DNA of 64,000 nucleotides from assembly GCA_040753795.1 (NCBI GenBank), contig JBFMDX010000005.1:62001-126000 (forward strand), written 5' to 3'. Source of the DNA: Thermodesulfobacteriota bacterium. GTDB lineage: Bacteria; Desulfobacterota; Desulfobacteria; Desulfobacterales; Desulfosudaceae. A program made the position numbers and the translations under genes. The notes under the pieces were generated by a model that saw nothing but the letters and a program-made list of their open reading frames with translations, searched no databases and was not told where the DNA came from. Shown here piece by piece: positions 27,617 through 36,332 of this stretch (position 1 is its first letter; each line of letters begins with the position of its first letter).

Positions 27617-28909
27617 TCATGGGATATCGGAATAATCTTCTTCTATTGTTATCAACTCACCATAAGTGAGGCCATGTTCCCGCTGGTTAATGGTCTGAGT
27701 TATATTGATCTTGTCGCTTTGTAAAACAGTAAATGGAGCAACATATTTAACGTAATCGAACTCTTCCAACCCTGAACGCCCAATCCAGATATTGAGATAA
27801 TACAATCCCGGCATTAACTGTACATTGGGGATGTTGGCCTGGAATGAAAAAATATTTTCATCAGTTGTTTGGAACTCTTTAAATTGATCATAAGCATATA
27901 TTACCGAAATTTCGGTTTGCGTGACAATTTGTAACCCCACTGTGAACGAAAGGTTTGGTTCTGCGGAATTTCCCGATATTTTAACCCTGACATTTTGTCC
28001 CATAAAAAAGGTTTTGCATTCATGGTTTTGATCATTTAACAGTTCAATAGAACGGATACGGACCCTCCCAGACCCACTTCTCACCCATCTTTCAGGTAAA
28101 TTGCTATCTTGATTGGACGCATCTCTTATATATTTTTCAATTACATCATTCGATTCACCAACAACAGACAAGCTGCCTGATTTAAAAAGAAAGCACCGTT
28201 TGCACAGTTGTTGTACCGCTCCCATATTATGACTGACAAAAAGTACGGTTCGTCCTTCCGTAGCCACAGCCCCCATTTTACCCAAACATTTTTTCTGGAA
28301 AGAGGCATCCCCCACGGCAAGAACTTCATCGATTAACAAAATTTCCGGTTCTAGGTGGGCTGCCACAGCAAACGCGAGACGAACCTTCATCCCTGAAGAG
28401 TAACGTTTAACAGGCGTATCAAGGAACGCCTCTACTTCGGAAAAGGCCACGATTTCGTCAAATTTCCGGTCGATCTCTTTTTTTGACATACCCAGGATAG
28501 TGCCATTCAGATAAACATTCTCCCTGCCGGTCAATTCCTGATGGAACCCCGTCCCCACCTCCAGCAGGCTAGACACACGGCCGTTAATAAGAGCCCGGCC
28601 TGAAGTCGGTTCTGTAATACGGGACAAAATTTTCAACAGGGTACTCTTTCCTGCCCCGTTTCGTCCGATAATTCCGATTACCTCACCTTGCTTGACCTTA
28701 AATGATACATCTTTTAATGCCCAGATAACATCAAGCGCCTCGGATGAACTGGTTTCGAACCTTATCAGATCTTTCAGCTTTTTCAGATTCGAGAAAGGCG
28801 TTTTCAACCATTTAGTCATAGCACCACCGAACGTATCGCTGCTTTTTTCCTTTGTACCGATACGGTAACGCTTAGAAAGTCCTTCTACTATAATGGCTGA
28901 ATCGGGCAT
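27617..28909 (-). CDS. wzt: Wzt-type ABC ATPase with C-terminal glycan-binding domain
   Basis: A 430-residue nucleotide-binding subunit of an O-antigen/capsule exporter. Walker A is GRNGAGKST at 82-90, the Q-loop area SSLLEVGTGFHQELTGREN, signature YSSGMKVRLAFA near 170, Walker B ILLIDEVLAVGD near 190, and the H-loop VSHN. From about 275 to the end is a beta-rich extension of the Wzt_C type that recognises the methylated or otherwise capped non-reducing end of the glycan in known systems. That fits three methyltransferase genes in the same locus. It is 16 bases after the permease gene. A transporter with such a tail implies that the finished glycan is exported, not assembled by Wzy. Confidence 0.93.
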   Translation of the reverse strand: MPDSAIIVEGLSKRYRIGTKEKSSDTFGGAMTKWLKTPFSNLKKLKDLIRFETSSSEALDVIWALKDVSFKVKQGEVIGIIGRNGAGKSTLLKILSRITEPTSGRALINGRVSSLLEVGTGFHQELTGRENVYLNGTILGMSKKEIDRKFDEIVAFSEVEAFLDTPVKRYSSGMKVRLAFAVAAHLEPEILLIDEVLAVGDASFQKKCLGKMGAVATEGRTVLFVSHNMGAVQQLCKRCFLFKSGSLSVVGESNDVIEKYIRDASNQDSNLPERWVRSGSGRVRIRSIELLNDQNHECKTFFMGQNVRVKISGNSAEPNLSFTVGLQIVTQTEISVIYAYDQFKEFQTTDENIFSFQANIPNVQLMPGLYYLNIWIGRSGLEEFDYVKYVAPFTVLQSDKINITQTINQREHGLTYGELITIEEDYSDIP

Positions 28910-28925
28910 TCGAATGAATCTCTAT

Positions 28926-29777
28926 TTATGCTACATCGGCAAAGATGCGTTCCATACGGCAAAAATAAAATGCACCGGACAACGCAATGCATGAAGCACT
29001 GACTGCCCCCACAGTAATGAGGTCCCACGGCATGGGCCTTGAGCCAAGCAGGGTCGAACGAAACCCTTCAATGACACCGACCATTGGATAGAGGCCATAA
29101 AGCAACCGGTACTTGTCTGGTATAAGGGATACTGGCCATACAACAGGAGCTGAATACATCAGCAACTGCACGAGAAAGGACATGGCATGGCGTACATCCC
29201 TGAACTGAATGGCCATGGCAGACAACCACATGCCAGTACCCGCCGCAGTCAACATCATTACAAAAATCAATGCAGGTAAAAACAGAACATATACCGAAGG
29301 CGCAATACCGTACCAAGCCATTAACACCGCAAGAATACCGAACGATATTACAAAATCCACCAGTCCGGCCAGCACAGGCGTCATCGGAACAACCAGTCGA
29401 GGGAAATAGACTTTGGTAATCATATTGGCGTTTGCCACCAAGCTTTGGGCGGAATTCGTAAACGACGTAGAAAAATAGGTCCAGGGGATCAAGGCCACAT
29501 AGGTGAAAACCGGATACGGCACCCCGTCGCTGGGGATTTTAGCCAACCGTCCAAAGACAACAGAAAAAATGATCATGGAAAAAACCGGCCGGATAATCGC
29601 CCACAAAAAGCCTAATACAGTTTGTTTGTACAGAACCTTAATATCACGCCAAACAAAAAACCAGAATAGATCACGGTACTGATACAATTCGTGGAGATCA
29701 ATAATGCGCCACCCTTTTCGCGCTTCGATAATATACTGATTTTTGATATTGTTCGGGCTTATTGGGGTGCTTTTCAT
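28926..29777 (-). CDS. wzm: Wzm-type ABC permease for polysaccharide export
   Basis: A 283-residue ABC-2 family permease with six predicted membrane helices; RDIKVLYKQTVLGFLWAIIRP near residue 45 is the conserved amphipathic block of the family, followed by the loop PYPVFTYVALIPWTYF. With the adjacent Wzt it moves undecaprenyl-linked polysaccharide across the inner membrane. It is the first gene of the 11-kb ABC locus. A TATAAT at 29816-29811 on the minus strand may be its -10 box; the five-base-arm hairpin CCGAT, GAGTT, ATCGG (29793-29807) then lies at the start of the transcript. The ribosome site is weak. Confidence 0.92.
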   Translation of the reverse strand: MKSTPISPNNIKNQYIIEARKGWRIIDLHELYQYRDLFWFFVWRDIKVLYKQTVLGFLWAIIRPVFSMIIFSVVFGRLAKIPSDGVPYPVFTYVALIPWTYFSTSFTNSAQSLVANANMITKVYFPRLVVPMTPVLAGLVDFVISFGILAVLMAWYGIAPSVYVLFLPALIFVMMLTAAGTGMWLSAMAIQFRDVRHAMSFLVQLLMYSAPVVWPVSLIPDKYRLLYGLYPMVGVIEGFRSTLLGSRPMPWDLITVGAVSASCIALSGAFYFCRMERIFADVA

Positions 29778-29904
29778 ATACCAGAGTCTCGTCCGATGAG
29801 TTATCGGTGCATTATATATTAACCCTGATCATTGCGGTAAAAGATGGGCATAAGAAAACCATAGCAAAAAATATCGGAAGGAAAAAGAAAAAGAGGATGG
29901 GAAA

Positions 29905-29946
29905 GAGTGTGATCCATCGCAACATAACAGGCGATGGATCACACTC
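29905..29946 (-). terminator. Strong hairpin terminator downstream of the crotonase gene
   Basis: Sixteen perfectly paired bases (GAGTGTGATCCATCGC at 29905-29920 and its complement at 29931-29946) enclose a ten-base loop. It lies 48 bases after the crotonase stop and is followed on that strand by TTTCCC and later T-rich sequence. The T run is imperfect, so termination may be partial. On the plus strand a run of eight T follows a dozen bases away. Confidence 0.6.
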
Positions 29947-29994
29947 AGCTACCTATGTTTTTTTTGGCAAAAGCCTCGCCAAGGTTATTCGAAT

Positions 29995-30765
29995 TTACTC
30001 CCCCTTAAATACCGGATCGCGTTTCTGCATGAAGGCCAGGAACCCTTCCATGGCGTCGGCGGATCGGGAGACCCGGTTGGTGCCTTCCAGTTCGGTCTGG
30101 AGGCCCTTGTCAAAGCCCCAGTCAATGCCGGTGGCAATGGCTTTGAGTACGCTGGCCACGCCCAGGGGCGGACGGTTGATCAGTTTTTCCGCCATGGCCC
30201 GGGCCTCTTCCATCAGCTTGTCGGCCGGGCAGACCTTGTCGACCAGGCCGATTTCCAGGGCTTCGGCGGCGCTTAAGCGCTTGCTGAACAGGATCAGGTC
30301 CAGGGCCTTGGATCGGCCCAGCAGAACGGTCATGCGCTGGGTGCCGCCCCAACCGGGGATAATACCCAGGTTCAGTTCGGTCAGGCCGATCTTGGCCTTG
30401 GGCGCGTCGGACATCAGCCGGAAATGGCAGGCCATGGCCAGTTCACAGCCGCCGCCGAAGGCGAACCCGTTGACGGCGGCGATGACCGGCTTGGTGTACC
30501 GGAAAATCTTGGTCCAGACCCGTTGGCCCTCTTCGCCGGCTTTGGCGGCATTGCCCGCGTCGCTGACGTCGAACCCGGCCGAAAAGGACTTGTCTCCGGC
30601 GCCGGTGAGAATGATCACCCGCACGTCTTTGCTGGCTTCGAGCTCATCAAACGCCTTTTCAATATCTTGAATGGTCGCCAGGTTAACGGAATTGACCGGC
30701 GGATGGTTGATCATCACGGTGGCTACGTAATTATTAATTTCAATGACTAAATTCTGATACGACAT
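29995..30765 (-). CDS. Enoyl-CoA hydratase/isomerase (crotonase family)
   Basis: A 256-residue crotonase. The oxyanion-hole segments are AGDKSFSAGFDVSD and NGFAFGGGCELAMAC. Both glutamates used by true hydratases are present, one in GGGCELAM and one in LTELNLGIIPGWGGT, so hydration of a 2-enoyl-CoA is more likely than isomerisation or dehalogenation. The substrate may be crotonyl-CoA or an intermediate of fatty or aromatic acid breakdown; neighbours give no clue. The ATG has a perfect AGGAGG six bases upstream. It is a single-gene unit with a structured upstream leader. Confidence 0.9.
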   Translation of the reverse strand: MSYQNLVIEINNYVATVMINHPPVNSVNLATIQDIEKAFDELEASKDVRVIILTGAGDKSFSAGFDVSDAGNAAKAGEEGQRVWTKIFRYTKPVIAAVNGFAFGGGCELAMACHFRLMSDAPKAKIGLTELNLGIIPGWGGTQRMTVLLGRSKALDLILFSKRLSAAEALEIGLVDKVCPADKLMEEARAMAEKLINRPPLGVASVLKAIATGIDWGFDKGLQTELEGTNRVSRSADAMEGFLAFMQKRDPVFKGE

Positions 30766-30933
30766 GTCGCTCCTCCTTATACAGTTCTGTTCCAGTTGAT
30801 AAACACCGACAAGGCGCAGACTATTACGAACTCCGGCCGCAAGTCAAGCACTTACCCGTACTTATCCGATATTTCCTTAACCGCCCAGGCAAGGGGCAGC
30901 CGACCTCCCGACCCGGGTTCGGTTGGCATAAAC

Positions 30934-31006
30934 AAAAAAGATCAACCGTCCGCACCGGCTGATCCACTTAATTCCCCCCGGGAATTGATTCGGTCTTGAC
31001 AACTTT
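30934..31006 (-). ncRNA. Candidate small RNA or attenuator leader with two hairpins and U-tail
   Basis: On the minus strand a TATAAT box (31018-31013) would start a transcript near 31006. It would fold a first hairpin (30986-30970, AATTCCC, GGG, GGGAATT), then a second (30964-30940, arms GATCA and TGATC extended by CCG/CGG with one mismatch), followed by six T, a textbook terminator. No gene in this direction precedes the terminator, so it ends either a short RNA of about 75 bases or an attenuated leader of the crotonase gene that starts at 30765. The hairpins are direct observation; the transcript is inference. Confidence 0.35.
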
Positions 31007-31022
31007 GCCCGGATTATATAGT
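30996..31022 (+). promoter_or_regulatory. Promoter-like element for the chemoreceptor gene
   Basis: TTGACA at 30996-31001 is followed by TATAGT at 31017-31022 with a 15-base gap, or TAGTTA with a 17-base gap. It lies 33 bases before the ATG at 31055. The overlap with the opposing TATAAT at 31013-31018 means the two directions would compete. Confidence 0.4.
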
Positions 31023-31054
31023 TAAGTAGAAAAAATAATGGGTTATCACAGCAG

Positions 31055-32908
31055 ATGAATTCAAAAAAATTTATGACCCGGGTGTTGACGGTTATCCTGG
31101 CCGCCGTTACCTTCCACATCCTGGGTATTGAATTTCTCATCTTTTTCGTCATGGCGCCTTCTGTCCGCGAATTTGCGGCCATGCTGCTCTATCCCCTGCC
31201 CCTGGCCGTCGCCCTGATTATCGCCTATATCGTCATCACCGGCTATTTTCTCAAACCCGTTCTGCTGCTGCTTCGGAAAATTGAAAACGGATCTTCACCG
31301 GAAGACGGACTCCTTGCCCTGGCCCAGGACCGCTGCATCAACCTGTCCTATTTTCTGTCCGGCCTCTCCTTCCCGGCATATATTATCGGCGGCGGCGGCG
31401 GCGTCTGGATCATCCGCCAGATTTACCCGCACTGGCCGCCGCATATTATGGTTTACGGTTTTCTGGCAGGCATCATCGCCGGGCTGCTCACCATTCCCAT
31501 GTCCCAGGCCGGCACCGACTGGGCCATCCAACCGGCCATGGAAACCATGAAGGACATTCCCGGTTTTGATCTGGCACGCTCGGCCGGCATCGGCGTACCC
31601 TTGCGGGTTAAATTCGTCATTATCGTCGTCGTGATGGTCATCGGCATCACCGGATACAGCGCCATCATCGGTTACAACCGGGTCACCACCGTTATCGACA
31701 ACATGCAGCAGATCGAAGCCCTTCTCCCGGTGGAAGCCGCTTCCCTGCTGACAGACAAGGCCCGGGGCTCGGAAGACACTCGCATCAAATCCTCGGCGTT
31801 CTTCCTGTCGCGGATGGGCAGTCTGAAACTGCTTTTTATCGGCATCATTCTGATCGGTTCCCTGCTGTCCCTGGTCGTGGCCTATGCCGCCGCCGACGCC
31901 ATGACCCGCCCGCTGAAAATGTTCGCGGGGGTCGCGGAGCGGATAAAGAACGGCCGTTTCAACGAAACCATTGCCATCATCAGTAATGATGAATTCGCCG
32001 AGCTGGGCGCCTCGTTCAACCGCATGACCGACACACTGCTGACCCATTTAAAGAAGAATGAACTGCTGATCAACAGCATCGGGGAAGCCGTGGATATTCT
32101 CAACCCTCTGTCGCAGGAACTGGTCTCTATCGCCGATCAGCACGCCCTGGGCAGCATTCAGCAGGCGGCCGCCACCGAGAACGCCGAGGAAAGCGGACGG
32201 AAAATCGCGGAAACCGCCCGGCAGATCGCCGAGAATGCGGCGGATGTGGCCCGAAGCAGCGCCCAGACCCGCGACAACACCCGTGAAGCGCGGCAGCGCC
32301 TGACCGAGACCGGCGTTCGGCTGGAGGAAATCGCCGGTAAAATGGAACATATCGCCAGAGCCGTAACGTTGCTGAAGCAGCAGTCCCAGGAAATCGACGG
32401 CATCGTTGAGGCCATCAAGAAAATCAGCGGAAAAACCAATATTCTTTCCCTGAACGCCGGAATCGAAGCCATTAAATCCGGGGAAGCGGGCAGGCGCTTC
32501 GGGATGGTCGCCGAAGAGATCAGGCAACTGGCCCAGGACACCGGCAAGTCCGCCAAGCGCATCCGCAAAAATATTGAGCGAATCCAGGAATCCGTGGCCA
32601 TGTCCATCACCTATGCCCGGGCGGGCGAACAATCCGTGGGAGACGGCAAAAACGCCATGAAGCAGATGACGGCTCAGTTTGAGGAAATTGCCAGGGCCAA
32701 CGAGGCCGCCGTCCGCGACCTGGAAACCATTGAAGCCATGACGGCCGAGCAGGCCCAGGCCAATGAAAAACTAAATGGAATCCTGTCCACCATCCGTTTG
32801 ACCGCTCACGACACCTCGGCCTCTTCCGAGCAGACTCACAGTTCGATCAAAGATCTGAAGCGGCTGATCAACCAGTTAAGATCCCATACCCGTCTGCATC
32901 AGCAGTAA
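31055..32908 (+). CDS. Methyl-accepting chemotaxis-like membrane protein
   Basis: A 617-residue protein. Residues 1-290 contain about six membrane segments with no obvious periplasmic sensor domain. A HAMP domain follows (AAADAMTRPLKMFAGVAERI, with DEFAELGASFNRMTD), then a long coiled coil and the receptor tip KTNILSLNAGIEAIKSGEAG. The usual tip reads close to QTNLLALNAAIEAARAGE, so this one diverges at several contact positions. No methyl-esterase pentapeptide is seen at the C-terminus and no che genes lie nearby. Members of the family signal to a CheA kinase; whether this one does is uncertain. The plus-strand gene converges on the ParB-like gene, eight bases apart. Confidence 0.85.
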   Translation: MNSKKFMTRVLTVILAAVTFHILGIEFLIFFVMAPSVREFAAMLLYPLPLAVALIIAYIVITGYFLKPVLLLLRKIENGSSPEDGLLALAQDRCINLSYFLSGLSFPAYIIGGGGGVWIIRQIYPHWPPHIMVYGFLAGIIAGLLTIPMSQAGTDWAIQPAMETMKDIPGFDLARSAGIGVPLRVKFVIIVVVMVIGITGYSAIIGYNRVTTVIDNMQQIEALLPVEAASLLTDKARGSEDTRIKSSAFFLSRMGSLKLLFIGIILIGSLLSLVVAYAAADAMTRPLKMFAGVAERIKNGRFNETIAIISNDEFAELGASFNRMTDTLLTHLKKNELLINSIGEAVDILNPLSQELVSIADQHALGSIQQAAATENAEESGRKIAETARQIAENAADVARSSAQTRDNTREARQRLTETGVRLEEIAGKMEHIARAVTLLKQQSQEIDGIVEAIKKISGKTNILSLNAGIEAIKSGEAGRRFGMVAEEIRQLAQDTGKSAKRIRKNIERIQESVAMSITYARAGEQSVGDGKNAMKQMTAQFEEIARANEAAVRDLETIEAMTAEQAQANEKLNGILSTIRLTAHDTSASSEQTHSSIKDLKRLINQLRSHTRLHQQ

Positions 32909-32916
32909 CAGGCCTT

Positions 32917-33879
32917 TCATTTTTCCCCGCTGATCAGATCGCCGTCTATGATCCGCCGCAGGAGGGCCAGATGAGCGTCTAAGTCTTTCCGGTTTCTGAA
33001 AGTCAGAGAAAGGGTATAATCCGGGCCTTCAAAATCGGCGGGAGGCGAAAGTTTTGCCCGGGGTCCGGGTTTTAGCGCCCTGACTTTTTCGGCGAATTCC
33101 TCTTCGGCCCGGGAAAGGTGAGGAAAGCGGCGCCGGTGAAGATAACGGAAAAGCTGATCGCAGCGCAGTCCGCGGTCGGCTCCCGGTTCGTTGACCACGG
33201 CCTGGCGTCGGATATCGACAAGCAGATCCAGGCATGAAATCCCTTCGACAGCCGTGATCTCCTGAATGAGCAGCAGCGCCTCCCGCTGCCGGTTTACGCC
33301 CAGTTTCAGATCGGTGAAAAGTCCGGCCAGTTCCAGAACCTCCGGTTCAGCCATGGCCGCCAGAGACAGGCCCGTGGAAAACGCCAGGCTGCCTGCGGCA
33401 ACAAGATTAAAGACAGCCTCAGGCAGGGCATGAATCGCCAGTAATTTATCAATGGCGTCGGGTGACGACGGCAGACCGAGCGAAGCCGCCACAGGGCGAA
33501 GGTCTTTAGGGTCGTCGATTAACCGGCGGAGTTTATAGACCGCCCGGGACTGTTCGCCGGTATTTAGCGAACGCTGCCAGGCGTTATCGGCAATGGCGAT
33601 CTTCAGGCAGGCCAGTGCGTCTGTTGCCGGATTCACCAGACGGCAGGGGGCTTTGGAAAAATTCAGGCGGCGGAGGACGGCCAGGCGCCGGAAGCCTGTC
33701 ACCACACGACAGACGCCCTCGCCCGCGGGTTGAAGAATCGGCGGGGACAGGAGACCGACCTGGGCGATGGACCGTTCCAGGCAGGTATCGTCCTTGTCTT
33801 TTTCCGTGGTAATCAGGTACGTCCGGTCATCGGGCAGAATATCGGCGAGGCTCACCACATCTTCTGAAAATGGGAACAT
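32917..33879 (-). CDS. ParB/Spo0J-like N-terminal domain protein
   Basis: A 320-residue protein. GLLSPPILQPAG and VVTGFRRLAVLRRL correspond to ParB boxes I and II; the usual GERR core, which contacts CTP in ParB, reads GFRR. After it, VAASLGLPSSPDAIDKLLAI and FSTGLSLAAMAEP resemble the ParB helix-turn-helix. No ParA gene is next to it. It is seven bases behind purC and may be co-transcribed with it and the signalling genes. A true chromosome-partition role is doubtful; a ParB-fold regulator is more likely. The family match is moderate. Confidence 0.7.
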   Translation of the reverse strand: MFPFSEDVVSLADILPDDRTYLITTEKDKDDTCLERSIAQVGLLSPPILQPAGEGVCRVVTGFRRLAVLRRLNFSKAPCRLVNPATDALACLKIAIADNAWQRSLNTGEQSRAVYKLRRLIDDPKDLRPVAASLGLPSSPDAIDKLLAIHALPEAVFNLVAAGSLAFSTGLSLAAMAEPEVLELAGLFTDLKLGVNRQREALLLIQEITAVEGISCLDLLVDIRRQAVVNEPGADRGLRCDQLFRYLHRRRFPHLSRAEEEFAEKVRALKPGPRAKLSPPADFEGPDYTLSLTFRNRKDLDAHLALLRRIIDGDLISGEK

Positions 33880-33886
33880 GGCCGTA

Positions 33887-34765
33887 TCAGCGGGTCAGCA
33901 GCCTCAAAGCCTCCTGGTACTTGCTTTGAGTAATCCTGATGACATCTTCCGGCAGGGACGGCGCCGGCGGGGTTTTATCCCAGTCCAGAGAGAGCAGGTA
34001 GTCCCGCACGAACTGCTTGTCGAAACTTTCCTGTGCCCCTCCCGGCCGGTATTTTTCCATGGGCCAGAATCGGGATGAATCCGGCGTCAGGATCTCGTCG
34101 ATCAGAATCAACTCGTCATTGACGTAGCCGAATTCGAATTTGGTGTCGGCAATGATGATACCGCGTTTTTCCGCGATGGATACGCCCCGGCGGTAAACCG
34201 CCAGGCTTAAGTCGCGGGCGGCTTCGGCGGCGTCTTTTCCGGCCAGGGCGACGGCCTCTTCAAAAGAGATGTTGACATCATGCTCGCCGGCATCGGCCTT
34301 GGTGGATGGCGTGAAAAGAGGCTCGGGCAGGCGGTCAGATTCGCGCAGGCCGGCAGGCAGGGCGATGCCGCAAACGCTTCCGTTTTTCCGGTAATCATTC
34401 CAGCCGGAACCGGAGATATAACCCCGAACGACGCATTCGATGGCCAGCGGACGGGCTTTTTTCACCAGCATGCTTCTTCCGGCCAGGACATCGGCGTAAG
34501 GCCGGCAGATCTCGGGATAGTCTTCGACCCGGCTGGAAATCAGGTGATTGCCGACCAGATCCTTCATCTGCTCAAACCAGAAAAGAGAAATCTGGGTAAG
34601 AATTTTGCCCTTTTCCGGGACCGGATCGGGCATGACCACGTCAAAGGCCGACAGCCGGTCGGTGGCGACGATCAGCAGTTTGTCGCCCAGGTCATAAACA
34701 TCGCGGACCTTGCCTCTTTTTAAAAGGGGCAGGCCGGGAAAATCGGTTTGGTATACCGCCTTCAT
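33887..34765 (-). CDS. purC: Phosphoribosylaminoimidazole-succinocarboxamide synthase
   Basis: A 292-residue SAICAR synthase, the eighth step of purine synthesis, joining CAIR and aspartate with ATP. Conserved segments: [20 protein letters not shown] (nucleotide loop), [38 protein letters not shown] and [14 protein letters not shown]. Length matches the longer ~290-residue class. I start at ATG 34765, seven bases after the PilZ stop and ten after GGAG; the frame is open much further upstream inside the PilZ gene. Its insertion between a c-di-GMP receptor gene and a ParB-like gene is the odd part. Confidence 0.95.
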   Translation of the reverse strand: MKAVYQTDFPGLPLLKRGKVRDVYDLGDKLLIVATDRLSAFDVVMPDPVPEKGKILTQISLFWFEQMKDLVGNHLISSRVEDYPEICRPYADVLAGRSMLVKKARPLAIECVVRGYISGSGWNDYRKNGSVCGIALPAGLRESDRLPEPLFTPSTKADAGEHDVNISFEEAVALAGKDAAEAARDLSLAVYRRGVSIAEKRGIIIADTKFEFGYVNDELILIDEILTPDSSRFWPMEKYRPGGAQESFDKQFVRDYLLSLDWDKTPPAPSLPEDVIRITQSKYQEALRLLTR

Positions 34766-34772
34766 TGATCTA

Positions 34773-35138
34773 CTACTCCGTCTTGTCAGAGGCCGTCTGA
34801 TGCCGGGTAAACGCCTCGATGTATTTTTTAATGATGCGCCGGGCGTCAGCGTCCGGGTTGAGGAACTCGATGCCGGACTGCCAGCGGTCGTTATCTCCTT
34901 TTTTGCTGTAAACGATTTTGCCCATGACATCCGTCACCTCTTCCTGGAAACCGATGGACAGACAAACCGCGTATTGCGGCTCGATCTGCACGTGGGTTTC
35001 CAGCAGGATTCCGCCTTCACTGACGTTAAGCGTTCGGCCCATACCCTGGGCGACCGTTTCCCGGGCGTCATTGAAGCAAGAATAGGACAATAAATTCAAA
35101 GAATTTACCCGCTCATGTTTTCGATGATGCAATGTCAT
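34773..35138 (-). CDS. PilZ domain protein
   Basis: A 121-residue single PilZ domain. The c-di-GMP motif is RKHERV near residue 6 followed by [11 protein letters not shown] (family D/NxSxxG). C-terminal residues [11 protein letters not shown] form the expected last helix. PilZ proteins bind cyclic di-GMP and pass the signal to motility or secretion partners. I start at ATG 35138 with CAGG nine bases upstream; TTG at 35147 is the alternative. It lies 24 bases after the DUF4388 gene and directly before purC. Confidence 0.88.
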   Translation of the reverse strand: MTLHHRKHERVNSLNLLSYSCFNDARETVAQGMGRTLNVSEGGILLETHVQIEPQYAVCLSIGFQEEVTDVMGKIVYSKKGDNDRWQSGIEFLNPDADARRIIKKYIEAFTRHQTASDKTE

Positions 35139-35162
35139 GGCGAACAACCTGTGTATAATGTT

Positions 35163-36320
35163 TTATTTCTGATAAATATTCAGCGCGATGCCGGTGGTAG
35201 CCGCTATAAAATTGGCAAAATTGTCAATCATATTGGCCATGGTGCCGGACATCCTGCCGTGTTCTTCCATTATGGCTTCCATGCTCATTGGTTTCGTCTC
35301 AAGATCATCCGTTCCGTAAACCGCCGCAGAAGCCGGTTCGTGCCCGATATTCAGAAACGGCAGCGGTCCGAAGAAATCATCTTTTTTCAATTCGCAAAGC
35401 AACAGGTCTCCCTTGGTAAACTGTTTGACGATATAGGCGTTTCCCTGAACAATGGTAAGCAGCTTGTCCTGCTTCCCGCCTTCCTTGACGATCAGCTTCT
35501 TGTCCTTGGAGACCTGCTTCATTTCCATCATCTTAACTTTGCTGGTGGAGGCCAGTTCGGTAACCTGCTTCAACCGGTTATCCATGCTGGTGATAATTTT
35601 TCTGAAATCCAAAGACAGCGCCGAATATTCATGATTCAACCGCTGGCGGTCCAGAACCCCGAGAATGACACGATCCGCGGCCACCGCGGTAGCGCTCCGG
35701 ACATATCCCTCAGCCCCCAGGGAGGACAGATTGCCGATAAACGATCCGGCGCCCAGTTTCAATAATGGAACCAGCTCGCCACCGGTCTCTTTACAGATTT
35801 TTATTTTCCCCTCCAGGATAACCCACATCCAGGCGCCGTGTTTCCCCTCGTGCACAATCGGCTGCCCGTCCTGGTATTCCTCTTCGGCGACCACATCCAT
35901 GTAGTCGATCATCGGGCCCTTGATTACGGGCAGGTAATCCTTTTCGGCGCTTTTCCCGTCTGTGTCAATGCTGACCGCGCCCTTGACCTCAATGTTCCCG
36001 TCGTCCAGAAGCCGCAGCCCGTCCAGGATGATTTCCATCCGGCTCTTCTTAATGGAACCTTTGCCCGGAACCGGCTCCTTGACAAATTCAAATTCGCCTT
36101 CCATCCATCCGAACAGGGAATAAAGCGCGTCTACTCCGGTTTTCTCCATGGCTTTGGCTTCGATAGGGTTGCCGTCCTTGAAATGGATCAACCCGGGGGT
36201 TTCGACATACTTGCTGATAATACGAAGCGTACCGGTGCTGCCGTTGGATCCGATGAGTTGAATCAACTCACCCAGATTAAGATATCCCAAATCGCCGGAA
36301 AAAACGACACTGCTTTTCAT
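35163..36320 (-). CDS. DUF4388 protein with cyclic-nucleotide-binding-like domains
   Basis: A 385-residue cytoplasmic protein. Residues 1-105 form a DUF4388 (PATAN-like) domain with GYLNLGELIQLIGSNGSTGTL and a predicted GXI-type start. Residues about 145-260 form a cyclic-nucleotide-binding-like barrel (ILEGKIKICKE, LLKLGAGSFIGNLSSLG), and a second such domain follows (VKEGGKQDKLLTIVQGNAYIV). The barrels lack a clear Arg for the nucleotide phosphate, so ligand binding is uncertain. DUF4388 proteins often neighbour MglA-like GTPases, which is the case here 12 bases upstream. It is likely an effector or scaffold of that GTPase. Confidence 0.8.
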   Translation of the reverse strand: MKSSVVFSGDLGYLNLGELIQLIGSNGSTGTLRIISKYVETPGLIHFKDGNPIEAKAMEKTGVDALYSLFGWMEGEFEFVKEPVPGKGSIKKSRMEIILDGLRLLDDGNIEVKGAVSIDTDGKSAEKDYLPVIKGPMIDYMDVVAEEEYQDGQPIVHEGKHGAWMWVILEGKIKICKETGGELVPLLKLGAGSFIGNLSSLGAEGYVRSATAVAADRVILGVLDRQRLNHEYSALSLDFRKIITSMDNRLKQVTELASTSKVKMMEMKQVSKDKKLIVKEGGKQDKLLTIVQGNAYIVKQFTKGDLLLCELKKDDFFGPLPFLNIGHEPASAAVYGTDDLETKPMSMEAIMEEHGRMSGTMANMIDNFANFIAATTGIALNIYQK

Positions 36321-36332
36321 GATCCGGTCTCG

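Noticed and set aside
29995-30765. Assigning the crotonase to benzoyl-CoA or butyrate breakdown
   Set aside because: The neighbours are unrelated and the sequence keeps only the general hydratase residues, so a pathway name would be a guess.
30877-31182. Minus-strand frame of 101 codons over the spacer and start of the chemoreceptor
   Set aside because: Composition and sequence fit no protein; the region is better explained by hairpins and promoters.
31055-32908. Reading the chemoreceptor-like protein as a histidine kinase
   Set aside because: There is no H-box or ATPase domain; the C-terminal half is a chemoreceptor coiled coil.
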